From CAVVEQ01 sp963747315 (GTDB lineage Bacteria; Chloroflexota; Anaerolineae; Anaerolineales; Anaerolineaceae): a DNA stretch of 64,000 nucleotides. The notes under the pieces were generated by a model. The model saw only the letters and a program-made list of their open reading frames with translations, did not search any database and was not told the DNA's origin. Position 1 is the first letter of the stretch. Each line of letters starts with the position of its first letter. Made by a program: the position numbers and the translations under genes. The stretch is taken from assembly GCA_963747315.1 (NCBI GenBank), contig CAVVEQ010000013.1, positions 310,001 to 374,000 of the forward strand, read 5' to 3'. Below are positions 52,850-60,301 of the stretch, piece by piece.

Positions 52850-53449
52850 ATGCGATTAGGTATCTTTGGGGGGACGTTCGATCCACCCCATCTCGGGCAT
52901 CAAATACTAGCAATGGAGGCCGCCGATCAGCTGATTTTGGATAGAGTCCTCTGGATGCTCACCCCGGATCCGCCTCATAAGTTAGGGCAAAAGATCACTC
53001 CAGTTGAAATAAGACTGCAGCTGGTACGCGCAGCAGTGGAAGATGAGCTTTTGTTTGAGGTTTCTTTACTCGAGATGGATCTTCCCTCACCGCAATTCGC
53101 GTTGAATACCGTTCAGGAAATACACTCCCAGATGCCCAGTGTTGAGGTCTATTACCTGATCGGAGAGGATTCTCTGATGGATCTCCCTAAATGGCACGAA
53201 CCAGTATCATTCATACAGGAAGTGGACGCCCTGGGAGTTATGCGGCGACCCGGGGAGCGAAGCCAGCTGATGGAATTGGAAAAAGTAATCCCCGGCTTGA
53301 CCGAAAAAATTCGGTTTATTGATTCACCCCTGTTGGAGATATCCTCTCACCAGATTCGGGATAGGATCCGCCAGCATCAAGCATATAAATACTACTTACC
53401 CGAAAAAGTGTATAAGAAGATCGTTGATCTGGGTCTATATCTTGAATGA
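52850..53449 (+). CDS. nadD: Nicotinate-nucleotide adenylyltransferase
   Basis: This 199-aa NAD biosynthesis enzyme adenylates nicotinate mononucleotide. LGIFGGTFDPPHLGHQIL is the nucleotidyltransferase motif with HxGH. The second motif ISSHQIRDRI corresponds to ISSTxIR, with His in place of Thr. YYLIGEDSLMDLPKWHEP is the family core. The frame runs back to 52748 through obg, but the ATG at 52850 with ACAGGA SD gives the normal N-terminus. It lies 16 nt after obg, the common obg-nadD order. The usual rsfS partner does not follow; a drug exporter gene does. Confidence 0.93.
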   Translation: MRLGIFGGTFDPPHLGHQILAMEAADQLILDRVLWMLTPDPPHKLGQKITPVEIRLQLVRAAVEDELLFEVSLLEMDLPSPQFALNTVQEIHSQMPSVEVYYLIGEDSLMDLPKWHEPVSFIQEVDALGVMRRPGERSQLMELEKVIPGLTEKIRFIDSPLLEISSHQIRDRIRQHQAYKYYLPEKVYKKIVDLGLYLE

Positions 53450-53468
53450 GAGGAACTATTGATAACAG

Positions 53469-54641
53469 GTGGATTTTCTAAAGAATAAACGCTTTCTTGC
53501 CATCGACCTTACGCACCTTTCGGTCGATATTTTCATATCGCAGCGGTCCATTTTACTTACATTCATCGCGGTCACTTTAGGCAAAGATAATGCCTGGCTG
53601 GGATTAGTGACAACCATGGCGATATTCTTCAGCGGCCTCTCGCAGCCGTTCTTTGGTTGGCTCTCCGACCGGGTTGGTAGTAAAAAGCTCATCATAGGTG
53701 GCTTGGGCTGGATAATGCTTTGTTTCACGATTATGGCGTTTCTCCCGATAGAATTAACCCCGGTGTTACTTATCGCTGCCAATCTGGGAGCGGGTGCCTT
53801 TCACCCAGCTGGCGCAACCCAGGCGATTCAAATCGGGAAGGAAGATCCGCAAAAAAGGGAGTCTTTGGCAACATCGGTATTCTTCCTGGGAGGCCAGCTG
53901 GCATTCTTCATAGGACCCTTGCTGGGGGGATTGCTCCTGGACTCGAAAGGGAAAAGTGGTTACCTCTGGTTCCTGGTTTTTACTCTGCCGGTCATTTTCT
54001 GGGCAAATCATGTTTTAAAGGAGAGTCCTAAGCAGGTTCATAAACAGGATTCATCCCGGGTGGAAAGCCAGGGGGAGATATCCCAGGTTGGGATTATTGG
54101 AGCTATCCTGGTATTTTTAGTATTAGCTACCCAAGCCTGGTCTCAGCAGACGGTCATCACTTACGCGCCGAAATATGTGGCCGGGCTGGGAGAGCCAGCA
54201 ATGGTTTATGGGGCGATAGCAGCCATCTACATGGCGGGTTCCACGATCGGAACCCTTGGCGGCGGTTACCTCGCGGATAACTGGGGCGGGATGCGCACCA
54301 TTCGTGCGGGTATGGTGCTGAGTGTTCTCCCATTGTTCCTGGCTGCCTACGTTCCTTATGGCACCGGCTGGTTCGTGATCATGTTCCTCTCAGGGCTCTT
54401 CCTGGGGATGACCTTCAGCACCTTAATCCTGAAAGGCCAGAAATTAATCCCCAGCCGCGGAGGATTGGCGTCCGGATTGATCTTGGGGTACGATTTTGCT
54501 GCCGGGGCAGCTGCTGCCATCATTGGGGGAAAAATCGCGGACACAATGGGCTTCCAAACGCTTTTCACCCTGGGTGCGGTAGTCGCTGCCGTGGGTGCGG
54601 TCCTTTCCCTATTTATTCGCTACAAAAACGAAAAACGGTGA
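53469..54641 (+). CDS. MFS transporter, fosmidomycin-resistance (Fsr)-like
   Basis: This 390-aa protein has about twelve hydrophobic helices. The N-terminal stretch DLTHLSVDIFISQRSILLTFIAVTLG and SQPFFGWLSDRVGSKKLIIGG (MFS motif A) resemble the Fsr group of drug efflux proteins. GAGAFHPAGATQAI is the conserved helix-4/5 segment of that group. It starts at GTG, with a poorly placed GAGAGGA as SD. The substrate is unknown. It lies 20 nt after nadD, so it is probably co-transcribed. Confidence 0.85.
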   Translation: MDFLKNKRFLAIDLTHLSVDIFISQRSILLTFIAVTLGKDNAWLGLVTTMAIFFSGLSQPFFGWLSDRVGSKKLIIGGLGWIMLCFTIMAFLPIELTPVLLIAANLGAGAFHPAGATQAIQIGKEDPQKRESLATSVFFLGGQLAFFIGPLLGGLLLDSKGKSGYLWFLVFTLPVIFWANHVLKESPKQVHKQDSSRVESQGEISQVGIIGAILVFLVLATQAWSQQTVITYAPKYVAGLGEPAMVYGAIAAIYMAGSTIGTLGGGYLADNWGGMRTIRAGMVLSVLPLFLAAYVPYGTGWFVIMFLSGLFLGMTFSTLILKGQKLIPSRGGLASGLILGYDFAAGAAAAIIGGKIADTMGFQTLFTLGAVVAAVGAVLSLFIRYKNEKR

Positions 54642-54680
54642 GTTGTATATATGAGGCGATATTCGTTCTAACCGCAAGGT

Positions 54681-54686
54681 TATAAT
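54681..54686 (+). promoter_or_regulatory. -10 box of the Wzz-like gene, leaderless type
   Basis: TATAAT, then seven bases, then the start ATG at 54694. The -35 region is weak. There is no SD before the ATG. Confidence 0.5.
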
Positions 54687-54693
54687 ACCCTGT

Positions 54694-55494
54694 ATGGATG
54701 ACGGCTTCACCCCCGGGGATTACTTTGAGCGATCGATCAAATTCTGGTGGATCCTCGTTATCAGCACACTCATAGGCGCTGGAGCAGGGTGGCTATTCAC
54801 CCTTATCAAAACACCCGTTTATGAATCAAAATCTTCCATTACAACCGCGATAAATTACGCCGAAACCGGTTTTCTGTCTGATACAGAAGAAGATCACGCG
54901 TTATCGGCTGTCGGAGATGTCCTCCTTTCCGATTCGCTGCTTTCTGATCTGCGCGCTTCACTGGATGCGAATTCCCTTTCTGGAATGAACGAAGAGTTAA
55001 TAGAAATTCTTTTTATTGAGCGGGAAGGATACCGCTGGACATTACGTGTCCGGGCAGAGTCATCACAAACAGCTGAGCAGATCAGTAAAACCTGGGCTGA
55101 GATTGCATTGAGTTATCTGAATGATTCTTTGGATCATGCCCGCCAGGGATTGATCCTCTCCCGGCAGATGGCTGAACTAGAATCCTGCCTGTCAAAATCC
55201 GTTTCCGTGATTCCTTCCGCGGCTCCATGCAACCCTTCAGGGTTCGGGGACTTGACAGATCGCCTGGATGTTTTAGGGGCGAGGTATAAAGAGGAGAAAG
55301 CGCTAAGCAATGGGATCATACCTTCGCTGGTATTTTCTCTCAACCAGTCTGGAGCAAAGGCAGGGTTATCGGCAACCAGCCAGACTGCAGGACTGGTGTT
55401 TGCCGGTGCCATGCTTGGTTTCCTGGCGGGGATGATAATGATCCTTTCCGGGATCCCGCGCTCAATTTTCAAGGTTCCTGTTCGTGGCAAATAG
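54694..55494 (+). CDS. Wzz/chain-length-determinant-like membrane protein
   Basis: This 266-aa protein has two membrane helices, one at about 17-38 (FWWILVISTLIGAGAGWLFTLI) and one near the C-terminus (about 230-252, LVFAGAMLGFLAGMIMILSG). The predicted extracytoplasmic part lies between them, helical with a Cys pair (C167, C178). The layout and the start YFERSIKFWWILVI...KTPVYESKSSITT fit the polysaccharide co-polymerase (Wzz) family. The Pro-rich segment before the second helix is missing. It overlaps an O-antigen-ligase-like gene by 11 nt, which supports a role in surface polysaccharide assembly. Confidence 0.75.
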   Translation: MDDGFTPGDYFERSIKFWWILVISTLIGAGAGWLFTLIKTPVYESKSSITTAINYAETGFLSDTEEDHALSAVGDVLLSDSLLSDLRASLDANSLSGMNEELIEILFIEREGYRWTLRVRAESSQTAEQISKTWAEIALSYLNDSLDHARQGLILSRQMAELESCLSKSVSVIPSAAPCNPSGFGDLTDRLDVLGARYKEEKALSNGIIPSLVFSLNQSGAKAGLSATSQTAGLVFAGAMLGFLAGMIMILSGIPRSIFKVPVRGK

Positions 55495-56962
55495 AACCCT
55501 GGATCAAATTTCACGTTGGTGCTGGTTGCTGCTTGTTTTCACCTTGCCGATTACAAGCCAGCCGCTTGTTGCCCGATTCGTCCGCACCGGTTCTGTTGCA
55601 CCGGTTGCCGGCGTCTTTCTGGCAATTCTATTTGTGATATGGTTCATTCCATTTCTTTTCCGAAGGGGAAGGCTTCCGGCTCAGACAATACCCTTGTTGG
55701 TATTCTGTTTATGGGCGGTCATTATTTCCACAGCTTCGGTGTTCCGAGACAATCCCCCGTTCAAAGATATTAGTGTTAATGCGAGCATCCTCAAGGGGTT
55801 GGTGACTCTATTAATTGGGATGACTTTTTACCTTGTCATTTCAACTTATATCCGCAATGAGCGGCTGATTCGCATCACCATGCAACTGATCAACTGGAGC
55901 GGGTTGTTTATCATTGTGTGGAGTTTGGGGCAGGTGGCAGTGAACTATATTTATGGGGATTATCTGCGTTGGATGGATATTTTTCAATCATTCATTTCAA
56001 CAGGGGTGCTCGTGAGAGGAAGAGCCTCTGGATTTGCCCTCGAGCCTTCCTGGCTGGCGCACCAATTGAATATGCTCTACCTGCCACTCTGGTTAGCCTG
56101 CTCGTTTTTACGCTTCAGCGCGCACCCATTTCGATTGTGGCGATTTCACTTTGAGGATATCCTACTCATATTGGGAGCAGCTACGCTGATGACCTCCTTT
56201 TCAAGAGTGGGATTGCTCGCTTTCTTGTTGACGCTGGCGTTTCTGTTTATTCTGATCAATATCAAGCTGATTCGTTTTATTGAAAAACGCATAATTCTCT
56301 CCCACCAACAAGAAGGCGGACTGAAGAGAATCCTTCTTCGGGTAGGTTTGATCCTTCTACTCATCGCTGGTTATATCGGAATCACTTTGCTGGTAACGCA
56401 GTTTTTCGTGGAACTCGATCCGAGAATGGAGTCACTCTTAACCTTTTCTCAGGATAAGTCCGACCCCGTATTGCGTTATGCGAATTCCTTGAAGTTTGGC
56501 GAGCGACTGGTCTACTGGCTGGCAGCTTGGAAGATATTTGGCTTATTCCCCTGGACTGGAGTCGGGTTGGGTCTGGCTGGGTTCTATATCCCCTCTTCCA
56601 TTGTGGCATACGGTTGGTCCCTTGTAGAAGTTAAAGCCCTGCTTTTTCATACCGGCAGCCTCCTCAATATCAAGAGTCTATGGTTCCGGTTACTGGCCGA
56701 AACCGGGATCATCGGTTTCTCGCTTTTTCTCTCCTGGCTATTTGTAATAATAACCACGTCGATAAAATTATTTACCCAGAGTAAACAGCTCTTTAAAGCA
56801 GTAGGATTGATGGGGATCCTGGTATTTATCGGTTTTTTAGTCGAAGGGTTCAGCGTGGATTCCTTTGCACTGCCGTATCTATGGTTCTCTACAGGAATGG
56901 TAACTGCTGCCAGTTCTGTGTTTATCAGTCAGGCCGTTTTACCTCTTGATAATGAATCCTGA
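55484..56962 (+). CDS. O-antigen ligase / polymerase-like membrane protein
   Basis: This 492-aa polytopic protein has about twelve hydrophobic segments. A central loop, FGERLVYWLAAWKIFGLFPWTGVGLGLAGFY, matches the Wzy_C/O-antigen ligase motif (GxGxG...). SGFALEPSWLAHQLNMLYLP is also typical of such ligases. It starts at GTG inside the end of the Wzz-like gene (11-nt overlap) and overlaps the metalloprotease by 11 nt. It could polymerise a capsule-like polymer or attach a glycan to lipid or protein. No glycosyltransferase is adjacent. Confidence 0.78.
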   Translation: MANRTLDQISRWCWLLLVFTLPITSQPLVARFVRTGSVAPVAGVFLAILFVIWFIPFLFRRGRLPAQTIPLLVFCLWAVIISTASVFRDNPPFKDISVNASILKGLVTLLIGMTFYLVISTYIRNERLIRITMQLINWSGLFIIVWSLGQVAVNYIYGDYLRWMDIFQSFISTGVLVRGRASGFALEPSWLAHQLNMLYLPLWLACSFLRFSAHPFRLWRFHFEDILLILGAATLMTSFSRVGLLAFLLTLAFLFILINIKLIRFIEKRIILSHQQEGGLKRILLRVGLILLLIAGYIGITLLVTQFFVELDPRMESLLTFSQDKSDPVLRYANSLKFGERLVYWLAAWKIFGLFPWTGVGLGLAGFYIPSSIVAYGWSLVEVKALLFHTGSLLNIKSLWFRLLAETGIIGFSLFLSWLFVIITTSIKLFTQSKQLFKAVGLMGILVFIGFLVEGFSVDSFALPYLWFSTGMVTAASSVFISQAVLPLDNES

Positions 56963-58976
56963 AAACCAAACCCGGTTCAAATGGCTTGTCGTCCTGATCC
57001 TGATCATGGTGGCAATTTGTTGTTGCTGCGCAGGGGTTGTTACATATTTCATCATCAAGACGAGCTTGGCGGATACCATCCAGATATTTGGTATTACTGT
57101 TGATCTTAAAGAGGAATCAGAACCCGCTTATCAACAGACCGAACCCAGCCTGAGGCTTGAGGCAACCATAGATGCCTCGCAAGCGACGATAAATACCATT
57201 TCAACAGCCAGAATACCACCTTCAGATCCGGCTGCAACTGCTTTCATGCTGGGCAGAATTACCACCATAGACCGTGCTAATACAGAACCTGCGGCGACGT
57301 TTAATTTGGGTGACCAGGTTGAATTCTGGGTATTTAACGAGGATACCATCGAAGTGATCAGTAAAACGGCGTTTCTGCGGAAAATTACGCCGCACGCATA
57401 TTTTTGGATAGAGGCAGGTAGAAAGTATGATCAGGAAGACCTTGAGGTTCTGGCGAATACCTTCGAAGAAGAAATATATCCGCGAACAAGAGAAATCTTT
57501 GGGTCAGAATGGAATCCCGGGGTGGATAACGACGAACATTTATTTATTCTCTATTCGGATGATATGGGTGGGGGAATCGCCGGTATGTTCTCGAGCGAAG
57601 ATTCGATCCGTCAAACAGTTAATTCCTACTCAAATGAACATGAAATGTTCTATATTTCAGATACTCAAAGTCTTTCCGATCCTTATACATTTGGAGTCCT
57701 GGCGCACGAATTCAATCATATGATCCTCTGGAACCAGGATGTAAATGAGGACACCTGGATCGCGGAAGGCCTTGCCGACCTGGCGGTTCACCTGAACGGG
57801 TACGAGGAGGGTGGATTTGATCAACTCTTCGCAGAGAATCCCGATATCCAATTGAACACATGGCCGGTGAATTCAAGCGAGCAGGACGCTCATTACGGCA
57901 GTTCCTTCTTATTCATTGCATATTTAATCTCACGGTTTGGAGAGGAACTGATCCGCGAGATAATGGTTGCGCCGGAAAACGGTTTTGATGGTCTGGATGT
58001 GGTGTTTGCATCGAAGGGACTTTTATCTTCCAACTCGACCGGTCCTTTGAAGGCGGAAGAAGTTTTTGGAGACTGGGTTGTGGCGAATTACATGGATTCT
58101 CCCAATCTGGGCGATGGGCGATTTTCCTATCAGATGGATTACACTATCCCCATCTTTCAAGAAACTGAGACCAGCGATTGCCCAACAGAATGGCAGGAAC
58201 GGACTGTCAATCAATTTGGTGCCGATTATATTCGCTTGGACTGTAATGAAGATTTTATTCTCGAATTCCAGGGTGATAGCACGGTTCGCTTAATTCCCGA
58301 TCTGGGTGAAGGCAACAATCACTATTTCTGGTCCAACCGCGCGGATTCTTCCCAAACAACACTTACCCGAGAATTCGATCTATCTGCTGCAGGAGAGGGA
58401 CCGCTCTGGTTGAATTACCGTGTATGGTATGACCTTGAGGATGGATTTGATTATGCCTACCTTCTCGCCAAAGTCGATGAAACCACCTGGAAAATCCTTC
58501 AACCCTCATTATGCACGATGGAAAATCCTGTGGGGGCGAACCTGGGGTGCGGGTACACGGGTAATTCAGGAGGCTGGCAGGATCAGACGATTGACCTTTC
58601 AGAGTTCGCCGGTAAAAAAGCTAAATTGCGATTTGCCGTTATCACCGACAGCGCGGTGAACCTGCAGGGAATGCTTGTCGATGATATCGCCATAACGGGA
58701 ACCGAGTTTAATGATAATTTTGAAATTGATTCTGGTGGATGGGAAAGCCAGGGATGGGCGCTCGCCCAAAACACATTACCGCAATCCTTTGAGGTTTCGG
58801 TGATTCGTGATGGTAGAGAACCATTGGTAGAAAGATATAATCTAGAAAAAGGGGATCAATTTTCCCACCAGATTGAAATTAGCAAGGATGAACCTGTAAT
58901 ACTGGTGGTAAGCGGAACAACCCGTTATATCACCACCCCGGCAACCTACAGGTTCCGTTTTGTCCAAATCCCATGA
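56952..58976 (+). CDS. Membrane-anchored metalloprotease, M6-like
   Basis: This 674-aa protein has an N-terminal membrane anchor at about 12-35, containing CCCC (VAICCCCAGVVTYFII). A spacer follows, then a zinc peptidase domain with H252-E-F-N-H256 (VLAHEFNHMILW) and a downstream Glu in WIAEGLADLAV, as in gluzincin M6/immune inhibitor A-type proteases. The C-terminal half is rich in beta strands with a MAM/jelly-roll-like module (PLWLNYRVWYDLEDGFDYAYL...GWQDQTIDLSEFAGKKAKLRFAV). The start is ATG 56952; a TTG at 56946 is also in frame. It is probably extracellular and membrane-tethered. It overlaps the ligase-like gene, so protease and polysaccharide genes are co-expressed. Confidence 0.82.
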   Translation: MNPENQTRFKWLVVLILIMVAICCCCAGVVTYFIIKTSLADTIQIFGITVDLKEESEPAYQQTEPSLRLEATIDASQATINTISTARIPPSDPAATAFMLGRITTIDRANTEPAATFNLGDQVEFWVFNEDTIEVISKTAFLRKITPHAYFWIEAGRKYDQEDLEVLANTFEEEIYPRTREIFGSEWNPGVDNDEHLFILYSDDMGGGIAGMFSSEDSIRQTVNSYSNEHEMFYISDTQSLSDPYTFGVLAHEFNHMILWNQDVNEDTWIAEGLADLAVHLNGYEEGGFDQLFAENPDIQLNTWPVNSSEQDAHYGSSFLFIAYLISRFGEELIREIMVAPENGFDGLDVVFASKGLLSSNSTGPLKAEEVFGDWVVANYMDSPNLGDGRFSYQMDYTIPIFQETETSDCPTEWQERTVNQFGADYIRLDCNEDFILEFQGDSTVRLIPDLGEGNNHYFWSNRADSSQTTLTREFDLSAAGEGPLWLNYRVWYDLEDGFDYAYLLAKVDETTWKILQPSLCTMENPVGANLGCGYTGNSGGWQDQTIDLSEFAGKKAKLRFAVITDSAVNLQGMLVDDIAITGTEFNDNFEIDSGGWESQGWALAQNTLPQSFEVSVIRDGREPLVERYNLEKGDQFSHQIEISKDEPVILVVSGTTRYITTPATYRFRFVQIP

Positions 58977-59021
58977 TCTTAACCTAACCCCCTTGGTCGC
59001 AATTTATCTCCTTAGCGGATA

Positions 59022-59243
59022 TTAACTTGAAGGGAGACCTTTGCGCAGATTGGCGAGCTGTGCTTCCAGTTCTTCCCGCCGTTCTCTTGAGGCGTGTTCG
59101 AATTCCATCTTCATATCAAGGTATTTCTCGCGAATCCTCTCACGAAGTTCCCTGCCAGATGTTGGGGCGAGAAGAAGCACCAGTCCACTGATAATCACTG
59201 CCCCGGCAAAACCTCCCAACATATATGCTGCGATTTTTCTCAT
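59022..59243 (-). CDS. YtxH-like small membrane protein
   Basis: This 73-aa protein has one transmembrane helix (about 6-26, AYMLGGFAGAVIISGLVLLLAPTSG) followed by a charged helical tail (ELRERIREKYLDMKMEFEHASRERREELEAQL). The helix end LLLAPTSGRELR is the hallmark of the YtxH / gas-vesicle-like family. GGAGG SD precedes the ATG. It lies 22 nt after the PAP2 gene on the same strand and is probably the second gene of that unit. Function is unknown; relatives are often stress-linked. Confidence 0.75.
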   Translation of the reverse strand: MRKIAAYMLGGFAGAVIISGLVLLLAPTSGRELRERIREKYLDMKMEFEHASRERREELEAQLANLRKGLPSS

Positions 59244-59265
59244 GCGAAACCTCCAAAATTATTCT

Positions 59266-60240
59266 TCAGATAACCTGATGCGTCTGAAAAACCAGGGGCG
59301 CCAAATACACGATCCAGATACCTACCAAGCTATAGCGGACGAAACGAAGTGTGTAGGAAATCATATCCTCGCTGCGAGGGAAGACTACTCTGAGACCATA
59401 CCAGAGGACGACAACTCCAACCAGACCAATGAGGTAAGCCGCAATTTTACTCCCCGGAGATGAGGGTGGTTTGTGCCCTCCAGCCTTATAAATCAAACTT
59501 GCGCCAATCAACATCCCAAACCAAAGCCCAGCTAGGGTGAATGCGTTCGAGATCGGAGCAGGGTTTATAGCCGCTTCTGCGAAATTGTTTGAGATATTCG
59601 CCAACCAAAAAGAAGGAGGCTGCCATGCATTGAAGATGTTTCTCCAGACAAGGCCAATCCCGATCATCGCCAGGGCGATTAGGGCAGAAAAGGAAACCTG
59701 CATCCATAACGATTGCAGAATCCACCATTTAACAACCGGTTTTTCATATTTCGCCACGAGCCAGAGGAGCACCAAACCGATGAGCCAACCCGTAAGCACG
59801 TCACTGACCCAATGAACGCCTAGATACATGCGGGAAAAACCCACCAGGAAAATAATTATGATGGAGGTGATCGTCACCCATCGTTTTCTGAAACCCATTG
59901 CGATGGTTCCCCAAACCACCATGGAATTTTGGGAATGACCAGAAGGAATACCGAAAGATGATTCGTGGGTGAAACCTTTTATGGTGCTATCGAACCAGTA
60001 TGGCCGGGCACCTCGAAAAAGCAGCTTCAAGGAATCATTCAAGGTATTACTTAGGAGCAAGGTGATTGCCACCCGTAACCCAATGGTTGCATCCACGCAC
60101 CAATAAAGTGCTGAAAGGATGAGCAGAAAGAACTCTTCTGTGCCGAGGAATGAAAAGAAATTCATCGGACTCAACAACCCGCCCCCCAATTGCTGAATCA
60201 AAAAAAGTATGGGAATTTCAAACGGCCAGGTAAATGTCAT
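59266..60240 (-). CDS. PAP2-superfamily phosphatase, membrane-bound
   Basis: This 324-aa protein with several membrane helices has the three PAP2 motifs: KLLFRGARPYW (KxxxxxxRP), PSGHS and SRMYLGVHWVSD (SRxxxxxHxxxD). It probably removes phosphate from phosphatidic acid or undecaprenyl diphosphate-type lipids. The extra C-terminal ~140 residues are hydrophobic, which is longer than minimal PAP2 proteins. Its promoter (TTGATT-17-TACAAT, 60301-60273) overlaps the divergent transglutaminase promoter and start. It is one of two potential undecaprenyl-diphosphate recyclers in this window, the other being uppP. Confidence 0.88.
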   Translation of the reverse strand: MTFTWPFEIPILFLIQQLGGGLLSPMNFFSFLGTEEFFLLILSALYWCVDATIGLRVAITLLLSNTLNDSLKLLFRGARPYWFDSTIKGFTHESSFGIPSGHSQNSMVVWGTIAMGFRKRWVTITSIIIIFLVGFSRMYLGVHWVSDVLTGWLIGLVLLWLVAKYEKPVVKWWILQSLWMQVSFSALIALAMIGIGLVWRNIFNAWQPPSFWLANISNNFAEAAINPAPISNAFTLAGLWFGMLIGASLIYKAGGHKPPSSPGSKIAAYLIGLVGVVVLWYGLRVVFPRSEDMISYTLRFVRYSLVGIWIVYLAPLVFQTHQVI

Positions 60241-60252
60241 CTCATTGCCTCA

Positions 60253-60282
60253 TTGACTTGGGTGTGATGATTATTGTACACT
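60253..60282 (+). promoter_or_regulatory. Promoter of the transglutaminase gene, leaderless type
   Basis: TTGACT (60253-60258), an 18-nt spacer and TACACT (60277-60282), then six bases and ATG 60289. Confidence 0.55.
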
Positions 60283-60301
60283 CAAAAAATGATTGAATCA
60301 A
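60273..60301 (-). promoter_or_regulatory. Promoter of the PAP2 gene
   Basis: On the minus strand TTGATT (60301-60296), a 17-nt spacer and TACAAT (60278-60273). It overlaps the divergent promoter and the first codons of the transglutaminase gene, so the two may exclude each other. Confidence 0.5.
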
